64,000 bases of DNA from Lutraria lutraria (GCA_964023205.1 OZ026840.1:12634603-12698602); one strand, 5' to 3'. Positions 1 through 12,294 are shown, numbered from the stretch's first letter. Numbers and translations are program-made. Notes: a model not told the origin generated them from the sequence alone.

Positions 1-589
1 AAGAGTTTTTTTTCTTTAAATTAAATATGAACAAAACAATGTTTATGTGACACCTACCTGTTTAATTTTATTACTAGTATAACTCGTAATCAATATTTAT
101 ATGTATTTAAATTTAATAAGTAATTAAAAAAAAATTAAATACTTACCAAGACGCACAATGCTTTGAATTCCACATTTTGCACAAAAGACTGTCCGAGACT
201 GGAATTCGATTTGGGTACCAAACTGATGTGTTTGTATATTGGACAGAAACGACAAATCTGTGTAGATATTGACCATGTACGTGACCGGAGACCAGGCGGA
301 AATGCTTTAAAATGGCTAAAAAAGCATTTTCTCGATCGCAGCAGCCCCCGATACAAAATTAATTGGAAATCGCGGAATTTACACTTGTTTTAGCAAGTTT
401 TAGTGTGAGAGCGGTGTCGATAGAATTAAAAAAGATGTAATTGTGCATAGAAGCCAGAAATTATGACGCAAGTGCAATATTTGTTAGAAAAACCCTAAAA
501 AATATGTTCTACTTTCGTTTGGAGCTTGTTATCTTCTAGTTTTTATATGTAATGATAGTCATAAGAGCGACCGTGGTGGGTGGGGTATT
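1..589. other. AT-rich flank, no recognised gene
   Basis: No gene is recognised. A 76-codon open frame at 163-393 (+) contains the stretch VDIDHVRDRRPGG and is basic towards its end. It matches no family I know and has no splice context that would support it. The DIRS-like element that starts at about 590 reads leftward, so its missing 3' part (rest of RNase H and the tyrosine recombinase) could once have lain here, but I see no trace of it. Confidence 0.4.
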
Positions 590-2238
590 TTTTTCTAAAC
601 AAGCAACAGCAGACCTAGTTGACATGCTGTCAGTTCCAGTACATTGATATGTTGTTTCTGTTCAGTAAACATGACAATGTCCGGGTCCGGTGTTGTAATA
701 TTCTTAAAACATGAATGCATATTTCTAATCCACCATTGCAATTTTTCAACTGTGTTTTGCCTCATCATAAAAAGCGTTTAAAATTTCCAGCATGTTTTTT
801 TCCGGTTTTTCTTCATTTATTTGTGCCAATGGTTTTATATACAATGTAGCATGCATAACTCCTGGCGCTGCTGTAACTAGATTACTAATGATCTGGGAAA
901 ATTGTTGTATTGTTATCCTCTTACGAGTAATTAATTTTTTACATAGTTCCACGATATTGTCACTTTTTTTCCCGCTTTAATATAATAGTCATTGTTGTAG
1001 AACACAGAATAAATCCCCAAAATACTATTTCCTTTGTTGGAATAAGTGTAGATTGTTCATTGAAATCGTAAAACCTAGCCTTCAACCGTTTCTTTAATGT
1101 TTTGTTCACAAGATTGGAAAGTCTGGCCCTGTAAGCATGCGTCATCGATGTAAATTGAACTTAAATGACACCTTGCTCTTAAATTGGAAACTACTGGCTT
1201 CAACAGTTTTGTGAATATCATTGGTCTTTTTGCGAACCCCATCACAAGCGCGGTAAATTGATATTTTATGCCTTCGAAGAAGAAGCGAAAATAGCGTCTG
1301 TCTGGTTTATATATAGGTATTGAGTAAAAAAGGCGTCCGAAATGTCAACCTTGCCAAAATAGCAGTCTTTTCTCATTGCTGTGGTAACAGATCCTAGCGT
1401 TTCCATTTTAAAATGACTTATGTCAACATAATTGCTATTCTTTTCATTTTCTTGAAAGTTGAATGGTTTTGGAATAGCACGTTGATATGGTTTGGAAGAA
1501 AGCTGTACTCTGCAGCCACCTACTGTTTCTAGTATCCATTTATCGTTAGTAATTTTCCTCCACTCATTCGTTGCAATACTAGTCTTTCCCGCCCTAAAAT
1601 GTTCTGAAGTATTACTTATCGTACAGTCAGTCATGTGTCTGACAAAAGTAACTTACTTCAGAGGTTACTTGCTCTGTGCTTTTGGCTTGAAGAGCCCTTT
1701 TTCTGTTGTTTTGGTCTGTAATTTTGGTATTGACGCTGGCGTCTTTGGCTGTTGTGCTGACTGCTTGGCGGCCCGAAAGCACTGTGGCGTCTGTGTTGAG
1801 GTATGTAGGCCATCACGCCCTGGCGTTTCCCTAAAAAGGCTTATTGGTTGTAAACTGTTGTTTATATTCCTTTAATTTCTTTAATTCTTCGTCCATTTTA
1901 TCGCCAAACAGGTGATATGCGGATGATTCCGCTTTACACAGCTGCTTATAAATTGGAAGAAGTTCCCTCTTTATTCTGTCTCTTCTGGTCTGAGACGTTG
2001 TGACCATGGCGTTTGTTAATAGCTTGAATGAATCACCGATTAATTATTTCAGCCTTAGATGACCGTCTTTCTTTAATTCATCCATTGCTTTCATAATCGG
2101 AACCAAAGCTGCGGCGTAGTTTTTTTTGTGTCTTCTGCAATATGAAATCATGTGCTTTGACCTGAGGTTGTAATAGTCGTTATCCGGAACTGTGTCACAG
2201 TGGGTTTTCCCACTGCAAATCACGTGATGTAGGTACAA
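590..2238 (-). mobile_element. DIRS-like retrotransposon remnant (gag-like, RT, RNase H pieces)
   Basis: Read right to left, the minus strand shows three blocks in the order of a DIRS/tyrosine-recombinase retrotransposon. Block one (about 2238-1866) is gag-like, with LLTNAMVTTSQTRRDRIKR followed by LCKAESSAYHLFGD, and carries an in-frame stop near 2046. Block two (1634-746) is reverse transcriptase: WILETVGGCRVQL, HFKMETLGSVTTAMRK, YFGKVDISDAFF, then after a deletion and frame change LIPTKEIVFWGFIL and NLVTAAPGVMHATLYIKPL. Block three (about 745-590) is the start of RNase H, with LQWWIRNMHSC and HINVLELTACQLGLLLL, where it stops. The catalytic YxDD region of RT appears deleted between about 1145 and 1266. 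No tyrosine recombinase is seen. The copy is dead: it has several frame changes, stops and deletions. Assignment to DIRS rather than another RT order rests on the HFKMETL/GKVDISDAFF pattern and the gag-like LFGD block. Confidence 0.75.
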
Positions 2239-2309
2239 ACAATGGCTACGTCAAAATACAATTAGTAACAAGTTATGACGCACTAGATTTAAATAACGTT
2301 TGTGTTAAA

Positions 2310-3639
2310 ATGCCAACAAAAAGATGTGCCTGAGGTCAGTGTAACAGCGTTAGCCGGTAAAAGGATGCCCCTCATATGCAGGGAATCTCATTTTTTCCTT
2401 TTCCTAAGCCTAAAACGAACTTCGATACATGTATGTTGTGGGTAAAACTATGTGGACGACCATTCAAACATTTCAATCCGTCAGTCATAAAACGCCACAC
2501 ACGCTACGTTTGCTCAAAGGTAATTATAAACTGATTCTACGAATTAAATCATGTATAATGTAGAGTATTATTGCAACATACGTACTGTTTTATTTTGGTA
2601 ATTTTACCGCATTCAGTAGATTTTCTATTGGTTAATGTCATAGAATTTCTAAAATTCGGACATCCGTTGAAAGTCCTTTTGATAAATCTGCTAGTCAATA
2701 AACTTTTGCATGTTGTTTGGAACATTTATTTGCATGAAATCTACAGTATATTTCTCTATTATTATCATTATATCTATTATTATTATTATCAAAGACATAT
2801 TCTCATTATCACATTTATAAAAGAATTGTTTAACTATACAATTAAGTATTATAATTATTATTATGTTATTGTATTTTTATTACTAGATCTATCATTCTCA
2901 TTATGATATTTTTATTATATCAATAAACATTACGTTTTTTCAGCATTTGTTGATAACAATCCACATCCTGTCCCAGCCAGCCAATTTGAGAAGAAAACAC
3001 CATGTAGGAAAAGACCTGTTGAAAGATGTACTTCTAAAGACGTTACTGCAACCAAAACGCCTTTGATTAAATCAGAAGCAGATTTGGATAACAGTATGCT
3101 TAAGGATTTTGGTTGTATTTCACATGATGATACTATTGACACTAGAACTAGTACATGTACTTCTAAATCTGATACAAGTGTAGTTCCTGATGACAGTCAG
3201 ATATTTGTTGTTCAGTCTGTTCAGATTGACCGTTACAATACTTTCATTGAAACTATTTTGAGTAATGATAAAATGTGTTTTTATTACACTGGGTTACCAA
3301 CTGTGGAACTTCTTTAATACATATTTCAGTGGATTGAGCCAGCTGCTCAAGAAACAAAATTATGGGATGGAAATAGAAAACACATTCCTGGTAGAAAAGG
3401 TGGTAGAAAAAGAAATAATCATTTTGAAGAGTACAGTTTTCTGCTTAGTAAATATCCGCCATGGCTATGGGTCACAGCATTTAGCTTACCTATTTGGTAT
3501 TTCAATAGCCCAAGTCTGTAGATTTTTTCAACATGGGTGAATTTATTAAACCAGTGCTTAAAGCCTTTGTTGATACGGCCATCAGCGTATGATCTTACAA
3601 ATCTGAACAGATAATCAGATATAGTATTTTGTCCGTGGT
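2310..3639 (+). pseudogene. THAP-domain transposase pseudogene (THAP + HTH/DDE_Tnp_4-like), cut by a LINE
   Basis: Exon 1 (2310-2519) encodes a THAP zinc finger: MPTKRCA at the start, ISFFPFPKPKTNFDTCMLWVKLCGR in two adjoining stretches, and RYVCSK at the end. It is broken by a TGA near 2331 and a TAA near 2358. It ends at a GTAATT donor. After an intron (2520-2943), exon 2 starts at 2944; the expected HF of the THAP finger is one base short (CATTTGTTGAT), so the frame is broken there too. A polar linker follows (3063-3317), then frameshifted pieces resembling the helix-turn-helix in front of DDE_Tnp_4 domains (LAYLFGISIAQVCRFF, 3480-3530) and the motif W-VNLLNQCLKPLLIRPSAY. The DDE core is absent because a LINE begins at about 3640. 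Kolobok- or Harbinger-like transposases combine these domains; which superfamily applies is undecided. Confidence 0.65.
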
Positions 3640-6386
3640 GTTCGAACAATAACTGTGCAAGGTATACTTGGTAATGTTGAGGCAATGATTGACAATGATA
3701 CTATGAATGTAGATGATATAATTGTATACTTTGAAAATGCAATAATAAATTGTTCTGAACCCTTTAGACAGCATAAAAAGAAATTTAAGGTGAACAATAG
3801 TAATAAATGGTTTGATGCAGAATGTAGAACTCTTAGAACAAAAAGAAACCGTTTATTAAGAAAATATAGGGTGCATAAAAATGTACAATCATTAAATGAG
3901 TTTATTTCTTGCAAAAAAGAATATAAATGTACATGTAGAAATAATAAGAAATCCTATCTTAATGATAGTTTAAGAAGTCTTGAAGCTTCAGTAAATGATC
4001 CAAAACTTTTCTGGAAAAAACTTAAATTGTTGAGTGAAAATTGTTCAACCAAACCTAACATCTCAACTAATGAATGGTTTACTCACTTTAAACAAGTGTT
4101 TAATACAGAATCTGGTGTTTTTAATGGACCTGTTGAATTTGATACTTCTGTTCATGATAATATTGAAGATATAATATTCAACAGTGAAATCACTGATGAT
4201 GAAATAATTGATTTAGTAAGTGATACAAATATTAGAAAATGTTGTTCTGGTAATTTGACTGGTGAACATTTTATACATGGAATTGACATAATTTTACCGT
4301 ATCTGAAAAAACTGTTTAATAGAATTTTCTTAAATGGTGAATTTCCAAGTTCTTGGACGCATTGTATATTAATACCTGTATATAAGAAGGGCAACATAAA
4401 TGAACCTGATAATTACAGGGGTATTTCTATTATTGATATATTTAGTAAAATTTACATTGGTATATTGAATAAACGTATTACTTTTTTTGTCAATGCTTAT
4501 AACATAATTTCAGAAAGCCAAGCTGGATTCCGTGAAGGCTACTCTACAACAGATAATGCTTTTGTTTTATATTCCCTAATAAGTAAATACTAATGTATAA
4601 AACGTAAATTACTATATGTTGATTTCATAGACTTTCAAGAAAGCTTTTGACTCTGTGAACAGAACAAAATTGTATGAAGCATTAAATAAAAATGGAATAA
4701 AAAGTCATTTATTTCATTCTATCCAAGCAATATATGAATCAGTAAAGGCTTGTGTTAAAAATGGATCTGTGTGTTCTGAATTTTTTGATTGTCCTATTGG
4801 ATTGAGGCAAGGATGTAAGCTAAGTCCAATTTTGTTCTGTATTTTTATTAATGAATTATCATCTGTGGTGTCCAATTGTGGATCACACGGTGTTCAATTA
4901 AATCCAAATGACATTGAAATTTTTATTTTAATGTTTGCTGATGATGTTGCTCTTGTTTCAGACACTATTTTAGAGCTCCACAATCAATTGAATGCTGTTC
5001 ATACATACTGTTTAGAGTGGCACCTCAATGTAAATGTTGATAAGACAAAAATAGTTGTTTTTAAAAATGGTGGTCAGCTCACAAAACATGAAAAATGGTT
5101 TTATAATGGTAATCGTGTCGAATCAGTTAACTCATTTATGTACATTGGTTTAAAATTTACAAGTCGGTTATCTTTGTATAAAATGGCTGAATGCATGGCT
5201 ATCAAAGCTAAACGTGTAGTTATCTCTATTAAAAAATCTGAAAAATGTCCTACCTATGCCATATAAATCATACTTCAAAATTTTCGATACTAAAGTAGTC
5301 CCTGTCTTATTATATGGATCAGAATTGTGGGGTGTGCATATGATGGAAAATACAGAAAGAGTTCATATTTATACTTGTAAACGCTTTTTAAATGCTCCTC
5401 TTAGATCTTGTAACGAAGCAATTATGGGTGACTGCTGTCGTTATCCAATGTATATTGTAGCTTATAAAAGATGTATTAAGTATTGGCTAAGGATATTATT
5501 ATTACCAAATGATAGGTATATTAAAAAATGTTATCGTATGTTATTAAATCTAGACGCTCATGGTTACATCAATTGGGTAAGTCATATAAAAAAGAACTTA
5601 TACACCAACGGCTTTGGATACGTATGGGAAAATCAAGGAGTACCAAATTGTAATACTTTTATTGATACTTATGTTCAGCGACTTAAAGACCAATATATTC
5701 AAATATGGAGCACTAAATGTATAGAAAACAATAAATTATCATTATACCAAATATATAAATCAAAATTTGAAATTGAATCCTATGTTGATGCTTTAGATAT
5801 TTCAAAATTTAGATCAAGCCTTGTATCATGTAGATCATCATCTCATAGCTTATTAATAGAAAAGGGGAGACATTTAGGTATCCCTAGAAGTGATAGGAAA
5901 TGTTTTTATTGTAAATTATGTATAGAGGATGAATTCCATTTTGTTCTTGTTTGCCCTTGTTATCATTGTTTGCGACAGCAATATTTACATGAAAAATATT
6001 ATAGAAATCCTAGTATTAACAATTTTAATATTTTGATGACAAGTACAAATACCACTATCATTAGAAATTTAGCTATGTACACATATTATGCCTTTAATTT
6101 GAGGAAGGAATTAATAGAAATGTAGCATTATTTGAATGGCTGCATATGTCTCTTCTTGTATTGTATGTTATACACTTGCCACATTTTATTACATATTGAC
6201 CAATTATTGTATTTATCCTTGCTATAAGAATTATGTTGTGAACTTTATATAATATTAGTCATCTTGCCAATAAGTCAGCTTGGTGTTTCACATGTACTTG
6301 TTTTATGTAATTATATGTTGATATGTTGTAATATATGTGCATGGGCCGGTGGCCTAAATACTTGTAAATAAAATTGAAAATTGAAT
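3640..6386 (+). mobile_element. 5'-truncated non-LTR LINE with reverse transcriptase
   Basis: This is a LINE fragment that starts after the endonuclease. The first frame (3655-4593) covers the linker and the N-terminal RT blocks: NYRGISIIDIFSKIYIGILN and SQAGFREGYSTTDN. A frameshift follows in the FIDF-KAFDSV block around 4594-4655. The second frame (4655-5266) has GLRQGCKLSPILF and the catalytic FADD at 4934-4945. A second frameshift near 5256-5266 leads to the C-terminal region (to 6125), which ends in a Cys/His finger with CFYCKLC, EDEFHFVLVCPCY. The 3' UTR runs to about 6386, ending AATAAAATTGAAAATTGAA. The AT-rich third codon positions match the neighbourhood. It interrupts the THAP pseudogene. 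The clade looks CR1/I-like but is not certain. It belongs to a different family from the LINE at 36.1-39.3 kb, although both share the C-terminal RYP-YI-KYW-KL pattern. Confidence 0.85.
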
Positions 6387-7818
6387 CGTCCGATAAAAAT
6401 GATACCCGAAGAAACCTACTGAAAAATACGTTATATTTTGGTTTACCATGATAGATATGTTAGCACTATATTAGAATAAAACAAAGCTAACTAAGCACTA
6501 TCAGTAGTAACATATAAGAGCAATATCTGCAACAGATACACACCACGGCAACGGCGAAGGTGTCATCGCAAATGATGATATGATGAATTTTGCATATACC
6601 GTTTAGGAAAAAGCATATATAATATTCGGGATTATCAGACAATCATTAAATGTGTTCATTTTATCCACAAGTTTATCCTGCATCATGCTCATTATCGTTT
6701 TACGCGCGGAATGGTCAAAAGTAAGTAATAAGCATAATGTTGTATTTTATTTGCACGACCTTGCATTATGCTATAAATTTTTAGCATGTTGCGATATACC
6801 ATAACCTCGTTAGAGCGCAGGTATACGTATGTTTTGTGTGAAAACTGGCTGACCTACGTATTCATAATATCGGTACTGATCCGATTATGGAACAGGACCC
6901 GCTGGTACCCATGCTTATTTTCGTCACTTCAGCCAATCGAAAAAATGGCGAGTGCACTACCTTGGTGTTTTTATACACTCAATAAGGGAAAAAATGAAGA
7001 TTTTTCCTTCGACAGATTTGCGTTGTTTGATGAGTTGAATTGAAAAATAACTTCCATAAACTTATAAAAATCACGGAATCGAATGCCTATAGTTGAAATA
7101 TGAATGAATTGAAAGAAATGCAGCACAAATCGAAATTGTTATAAGAAAACTTAGTTTAAAATGTTTAACAAAGTGAATGGAAAATTCAAAATGTTCATCA
7201 TACATTAATTGACTTTTGAAACACAATTTCTACCCGGCATTGAGTGAAGGCAGTGGATAACGCGCGATTAATTTTAAAAACAGTCAGTCCATTTCTTTGT
7301 TTTATTGGCGTTCTCATTGACTTTCTCTTAAAACGTAGTTTCAAAATGGCACAAGGTCGTTGTTCCTTGACCTAAGCATTTCTGTGAATTAATTGGTTCT
7401 AACTTTCTGATCAGAATTTTCTGCAATGCTAACTAACCAAAGGCTTTCAAATATACTTTCTTGGTGTGAGCATGTCACTGTTTTCGCACACCTGCTAATA
7501 AATTGCACGTAAGCCTTTTTATCATGGGTATAGCTCGCATGGTATCAGGAAGAGAAATATACATTTTTTAAACTCAGTCTACGCTGTGGTATTCATATCA
7601 AAATTTATTGCACGTTATCGGACTGTGTCGTATTTCCTATGCTTTACACGATGCGTTTAACTGCCATATTATGTATTATGATGTTTATCTGAAATTCAAG
7701 TCCATAAAGCATTGTTGCCCATGAGGACAACACATGACATATATATATACAGAACATATATATAATTTAATAAAAGAAATGTAACGGAGAATTGTTATAA
7801 TAGTGTTTATATTATAAT
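6387..7818. other. intergenic, upstream of the fucosyltransferase gene
   Basis: AT-rich non-coding DNA. An 85-codon open frame at 6786-7043 (+) has no recognisable domain. Just upstream of the fucosyltransferase ATG, an ATATATATATACAG and ATATATATAA stretch (7740-7766) could supply a TATA-like element, but it is simple sequence and I would not call a promoter from it. Confidence 0.4.
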
Positions 7819-8892
7819 ATGGTTTTAAAAGCAGTGTACTTCAGCCTGACTGTCAGTGAGAAACACTTAAAGAGAATAATGAAAGTTATGGAGAACAATT
7901 CTTCACAAAAAATATTTCCGTGGCTACGCCGAATATTATTTATTGGTGGAATATTTATGTTCATTTGTGGATATTTGTTGAGTGGCAATGACAGAGTTAA
8001 AACAAGCATTAACCGAATCGATGAATGTTTAAAGATCGATAATTCCTTCAGACATATTTTAGAATCTGTGCGGTCAAGTGTAAACACATCGTCCTGCCGC
8101 TTTGTCATACGTAATAAATTCAATGGTCGAGTTGGTAACCAAATGTTTCAAGTTGCCGCCACCATTGGCATTGCTTATAATCTGGACATGATACCTCTAA
8201 TAAATTTAAAAGATTATAGCATAGCAAAATACTTTGATTTTCCGAAAACTGTAACATCATGTACCAGTGGGGATACTGTCTGTAATGAAATAGGCTCTCA
8301 GATATATTCCAACTGTTATAAACAATATATGGATGATAAACTACAAAACATAGAAATAACTGGATACCGCCAGTCATGGAAGTATTTTAGCCAGGCTGAA
8401 GCTTTCGTCAGAGATATGTTTAAGTTTAAATCAAGATATCTAGATGAAGCAAGATTATTTATCGCCAACACATCCGAATCGGGGAATCATAATGTGTGTA
8501 TACATGTGCGACGAGGAGATTTCTTGCATTCAAATGAGCAGGCAGATGGTCGCGTGGTAGCTGATACCGTTTTTCTTTCAAAAGCGATGCAATTTTTCAA
8601 AAGGAAATTGACAAATGTTCAATTCATTGTTTTAAGTGATGATATTGAATGGTGTGAAGTCAATATCGAAGGAAATGTGGCTTTCAGTCCATATAAAGAT
8701 CCTGGTGTTGATTTAGCCATTATGAGTTTATGTGATCACGTGATTGTCACATCCGGGTCGTTCGGTTGGTGGGGAGCATGGTTGTCAAACGGTACGGTTG
8801 TCTATTATCATGCATATCCTAGGCAAGGAAGTAAATTGTATGAAGGATTCAACAGTGCCGATTATTATCCACCACATTGGATCAAGCTCTGA
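7819..8892 (+). CDS. galactoside alpha-1,2-fucosyltransferase-like protein (GT11)
   Basis: A single-exon, 357-residue type II membrane protein of glycosyltransferase family 11. These enzymes transfer fucose from GDP-fucose in alpha-1,2 linkage to galactose on glycans in the Golgi. The sequence shows a short basic cytosolic tail, a membrane anchor at about residues 39-54 (ILFIGGIFMFICGYLL), a stem, then the catalytic domain. The family motifs are all present: NGRVGNQMFQ at 102-111, the GDP-fucose-binding IHVRRGDF at 228-235, VLSDDIEWC at 271-279, and DLAIMSLCDHVIVTSGSFGWWGAW at 298-321, given here as adjoining motif blocks. The C-terminal AYPRQGSKLY and YYPPHWI also fit GT11. The annotated ATG gives a 38-residue cytosolic tail; Met21 or Met24 would give a more usual short tail and could be the true start. 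The frame is intact and looks functional. No paralogue lies nearby. The exact acceptor is unknown, and linkages other than alpha-1,2 occur in invertebrate GT11 proteins. Confidence 0.93.
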   Translation: MVLKAVYFSLTVSEKHLKRIMKVMENNSSQKIFPWLRRILFIGGIFMFICGYLLSGNDRVKTSINRIDECLKIDNSFRHILESVRSSVNTSSCRFVIRNKFNGRVGNQMFQVAATIGIAYNLDMIPLINLKDYSIAKYFDFPKTVTSCTSGDTVCNEIGSQIYSNCYKQYMDDKLQNIEITGYRQSWKYFSQAEAFVRDMFKFKSRYLDEARLFIANTSESGNHNVCIHVRRGDFLHSNEQADGRVVADTVFLSKAMQFFKRKLTNVQFIVLSDDIEWCEVNIEGNVAFSPYKDPGVDLAIMSLCDHVIVTSGSFGWWGAWLSNGTVVYYHAYPRQGSKLYEGFNSADYYPPHWIKL

Positions 8893-9142
8893 TAGCAAGC
8901 ACAGCACTTTGATGTCGTACAAATTTAAAAGTGCATTATGTTTATCAGATTCTTTTTCTCGCTTCCTCAGAACATATTTTGTGTTTTATTTGTGCTTGGT
9001 TTGATATAAATCTGTGCATATTGGATATTTACAACTTCTTCAGAAATAAGAATTAGAATTCATTTGTCACATGATATGTCCATTCAAATTACAGGTATAG
9101 AACATGTTATGAAGCTTTGTATGCACGTACGTTACCATCAAG

Positions 9143-9185
9143 AATAAATGAATCGATAAATGTAAAATATTATTTTGTAAATAAA
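9143..9185 (+). terminator. candidate polyadenylation signals of the GT11 gene
   Basis: Two AATAAA hexamers, at 9143-9148 and 9180-9185, lie 250-290 bp past the fucosyltransferase stop codon. They are the first canonical signals downstream. In AT-rich DNA they may also occur by chance. Confidence 0.4.
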
Positions 9186-10143
9186 CATTTTACTTCTTTA
9201 CTCACTAGGTTGCGCACAGGGCTGTATTGATTAGCTACGTATTAAAATGTATTATCCTTAATGCACATGTACCGAAAGCCAACTTCAGCATACCAAGACA
9301 ATTGCATAAAATTCCCGGACATTGTAAAGTTATCTAAAACTACTTCAGGTCAATCTCTTGAGTAAGTTAATATATCGAAAAAAGCTTAAATATCCCAATC
9401 CGCATATTTTGATATGCCAGTAATTTTAGAGCCGCTTTACACAACCCATTCAACGTGCTATTTCCGTATCATTATACGGAGCTCAAAACGTTTGTAATAA
9501 AATTCGTATCTACACGTATATTGAAACATAAAATATTAACTATGTACATTTAGAGCAAGGGATAATGGTTCATCTTGGATACATGATAATATCATTTATG
9601 GGCTATATCAAAATAATGAAGACAAAGCGTGACATGGGGGGTCAAATTTAGAATGATACTTGTGTGCATAATATTGCTAAAAGTAGCTTGGAAATATATT
9701 ATATTGTGAAAATGACAATGGCTAAAGTATAGGATTAAAGTCTTCTTCAAATTTACAACATTTTAATCAAATAAATATTATGTTTTCAATAGCAAGCCTT
9801 AAAATTCAAACAATCTTATGGATTAAACTATGGAAAGAATAACGCATTTTTGTGATTTGTTTCAGCAAACTTTCATGAAAACAACTTTTTAATACAAAAA
9901 AATATACATGCAACCATAAATTCCCTCCCAAAAAAATATTTTTGGCGTTTTGAACTTTAATTTTTTTTAAATACGCTTCAAAAAGTTTTATATGTAACAT
10001 TTACTGCTGCAGATACAAATTAGCTAATACAATTTTATCAATTTTCAGGTATATTCAAAGATACATGTGAATTTTCACTTAATTGGTACTATTCTTGGGT
10101 AACTAAACAATGCCCCCAAAACTAGAATATATCTTCTGTCATC
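9186..10143. other. intergenic, AT-rich
   Basis: No gene seen. The stretch ATATTAACTATGTACATTTAGAGCAA (9530-9555) together with GATAATGGTTCATCTT (9560-9575) recurs near 26683-26795 with extra sequence between the two blocks, so this is part of a dispersed repeat family. A 64-codon frame at 9806-10000 (-) has no recognisable content. Confidence 0.4.
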
Positions 10144-12294
10144 GTTACACTCGGGACAGATATTCTTTGTGTATGGTCTTATGATAATGACAGTATTGTT
10201 AATTTATTGTTATACAATTTGTTTCATTGTAATACAATTATTTTGTTCCATTATTTTCTTATAAAATACAAACATATTATCTATTTGATAATGTTTTAGT
10301 GTTAAATGGTGACAACAACAACACCAGGGGACGTTCTACAACTGTAACGTAAATATACAAAACTGTTATAATGATAAGGAGTATCATAAAATTGATTTAT
10401 AACAGCATTAGTCAAATGTATTTTGCAATTCAATAAATAAGATTTTTTTTTTGAACAAATCAAAATTATTTCCAATTTGGTAAGTCATATGCGTTACTGA
10501 ACATGATTTATTAATTTTTATATATACAGACTAAGTAAAGGTTACACCCCGTACAAATTTGTTTAGTCTTTTAGCATACAAATAATTATGAAAGTGCTAT
10601 GATCATTGCATTGCAATTTATTCTATGTTGTTAAGATAATAAAAAAGATACACAATCATCTATACTGTTTGACATGTTGTTGGTTGAAAATGTTGTTGGA
10701 GGGAGGGGAGGAATTAGAAAACATTTAAAACTGTAGATTTGTCCAAGTTGTAACGATTAATATTGCATTGTCATATATTTACAAGAAAACATTTACCTAC
10801 TACTTTTGCCACTTATCAAATTAAAGAAATGATTTCTCAACAAAGTCAAACTATTTCAAACTATGTTGAACAAATATTTTAAACATGAATTAAGTCATAT
10901 AAACAGACATATAGAAAATACACTCGGGACAAACTTCTAAAGCATATGGTCACAATTCCTTGTTTGTTTATTTTACCGGTAAGTAAAACAATATTTAAAG
11001 GTTTTGAAATGTTTTGAACATGAACTATGTGTTTGCACCATAAGTCAAGGAAGATTTCACTTATGCGTTACTGAAATTAGATTTCAAAATTTTGAAAAAT
11101 AACCGAGTTATGAGAAAAGTCTACATACTTAAAGGACAACCCGCGTATATTCTAGAAAATGTTTAATAATAAAACATAAATTTCAAGTCTTTCTACTCGG
11201 AGTGTGCTTCTTCTCAGTCCTCTATAAATGGGAGTTTTACCACTAATTAAGGCATTTTGCAACTTCATGACCCTGCGGTGTTAGTATTGTGTTACCGGTA
11301 TTGTTCCTGTAAAAGCAAACCGAATTTGAGTATAATATTGCGTGAAGATGTGTTGGTGTCCCAAGTGTAACATTTTCAATTGTTATATATAAATAATATA
11401 ACATGTAGAATATGTTTAGAAATCATGAAATAAATCTATAAATTCTATACTGTTTTCATCTGAGAATGTTTCTTCATCAAAATAAAAGATAAATTACTTT
11501 TTATCTTCAGTATACTGAACAAATCTACTTGGTATATATATCTGAATAGAACTATTTTTATTACAACTTTCAAACTTTTTAAACATGCTTCATTACACTG
11601 TTTCAGACTTAAAAGTATTTATTCACGTCAGTTATTTGATATAAATGTGGGAAACAATTAACATGGACTACTGTTCTATAAGTTACATATCAAAATTAAG
11701 ATGATGAATATATAGCGTTACACTCGGGACAACACTTAAAACCATGTAGACAAAAAATAAATTGCATTACATGAATTTGTTTTAGTTTTGTGAGCTTCTG
11801 GGTACGCTTCTGTTTTAGAAATAGAGACAAAACATATCAAATTCAAAGAATGATAAAAAATTCTTATCTAAATGCAAAATGTTACACTCGGGACATTTCC
11901 AATCAGCTTTATTCAAGATGGTATAACTTAAAGAACAAATGATTCTTTTGATCATTTCTTTTTTTTTAAAAACATGGACACATATGCCTATCAATATGTT
12001 AAACTGCATGTTCTTTTCAAGCATCAGTTTACTTACAGCAATGTCATCAATTTGAATTTCCACTTTTTCCTTGAGCAAAATATGTTACATGTGTACTTGA
12101 AAGGTGATTTCTAAATAATATTTATAATAATATATAATAATATATTAACAAAATGCATTAAATGTTAAATATAACACATGTACAATGAAATTAAAAACAA
12201 TCATTGATTACTTACCCAAAAACTGAACAAAATATAAGAGATTGAAAAATGTGTAAAGAATAAATGTCACGCTAAAAATGTTACACTCGGGACA
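10144..12294 (+). repeat. dispersed motif field: five copies of (GT)TACACTCGGGACA
   Basis: The motif GTTACACTCGGGACA is found exactly at 10144-10158, 11717-11731, 11881-11895 and 12280-12294. Its 13-base core TACACTCGGGACA is at 10919-10931. A looser relative, GTTACACCCCGTACA, is at 10541-10555. All are on the same strand. The first two exact-core copies are also alike downstream (an ATGGTC about 14 bases later), and the last two share flanking AAAATG and CATT. The gaps are 775, 798, 164 and 399 bp. The rest of the 2 kb is AT-rich without visible coding. On the minus strand the motif reads TGTCCCGAGTGTAAC, which would translate as CPECN, but no open frame joins the copies. I cannot name the element; a regulatory site, a decayed tandem array or a mobile-element remnant are all possible. 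Confidence 0.7.

Noticed and set aside
163..393. A 76-codon frame that looks moderately protein-like
   Set aside because: No domain, splice site or homologue that I recognise. It is mentioned only in the description of the flank.
3640..6400. GTCCG on both sides of the first LINE as a target duplication
   Set aside because: Five bases, not exactly at the ends, and easily due to chance.
7740..7766. TATA box for the fucosyltransferase gene
   Set aside because: It is an AT dinucleotide tract. No initiator or other promoter element supports it, and the transcript start is unknown.
11815..12078. An 87-codon minus-strand frame with WKCPECNI, suggesting a zinc-ribbon protein
   Set aside because: The CPECN comes from the repeated DNA motif. 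The other motif copies do not lie in open frames, and the rest of the frame is AT-driven (many K, I, F).
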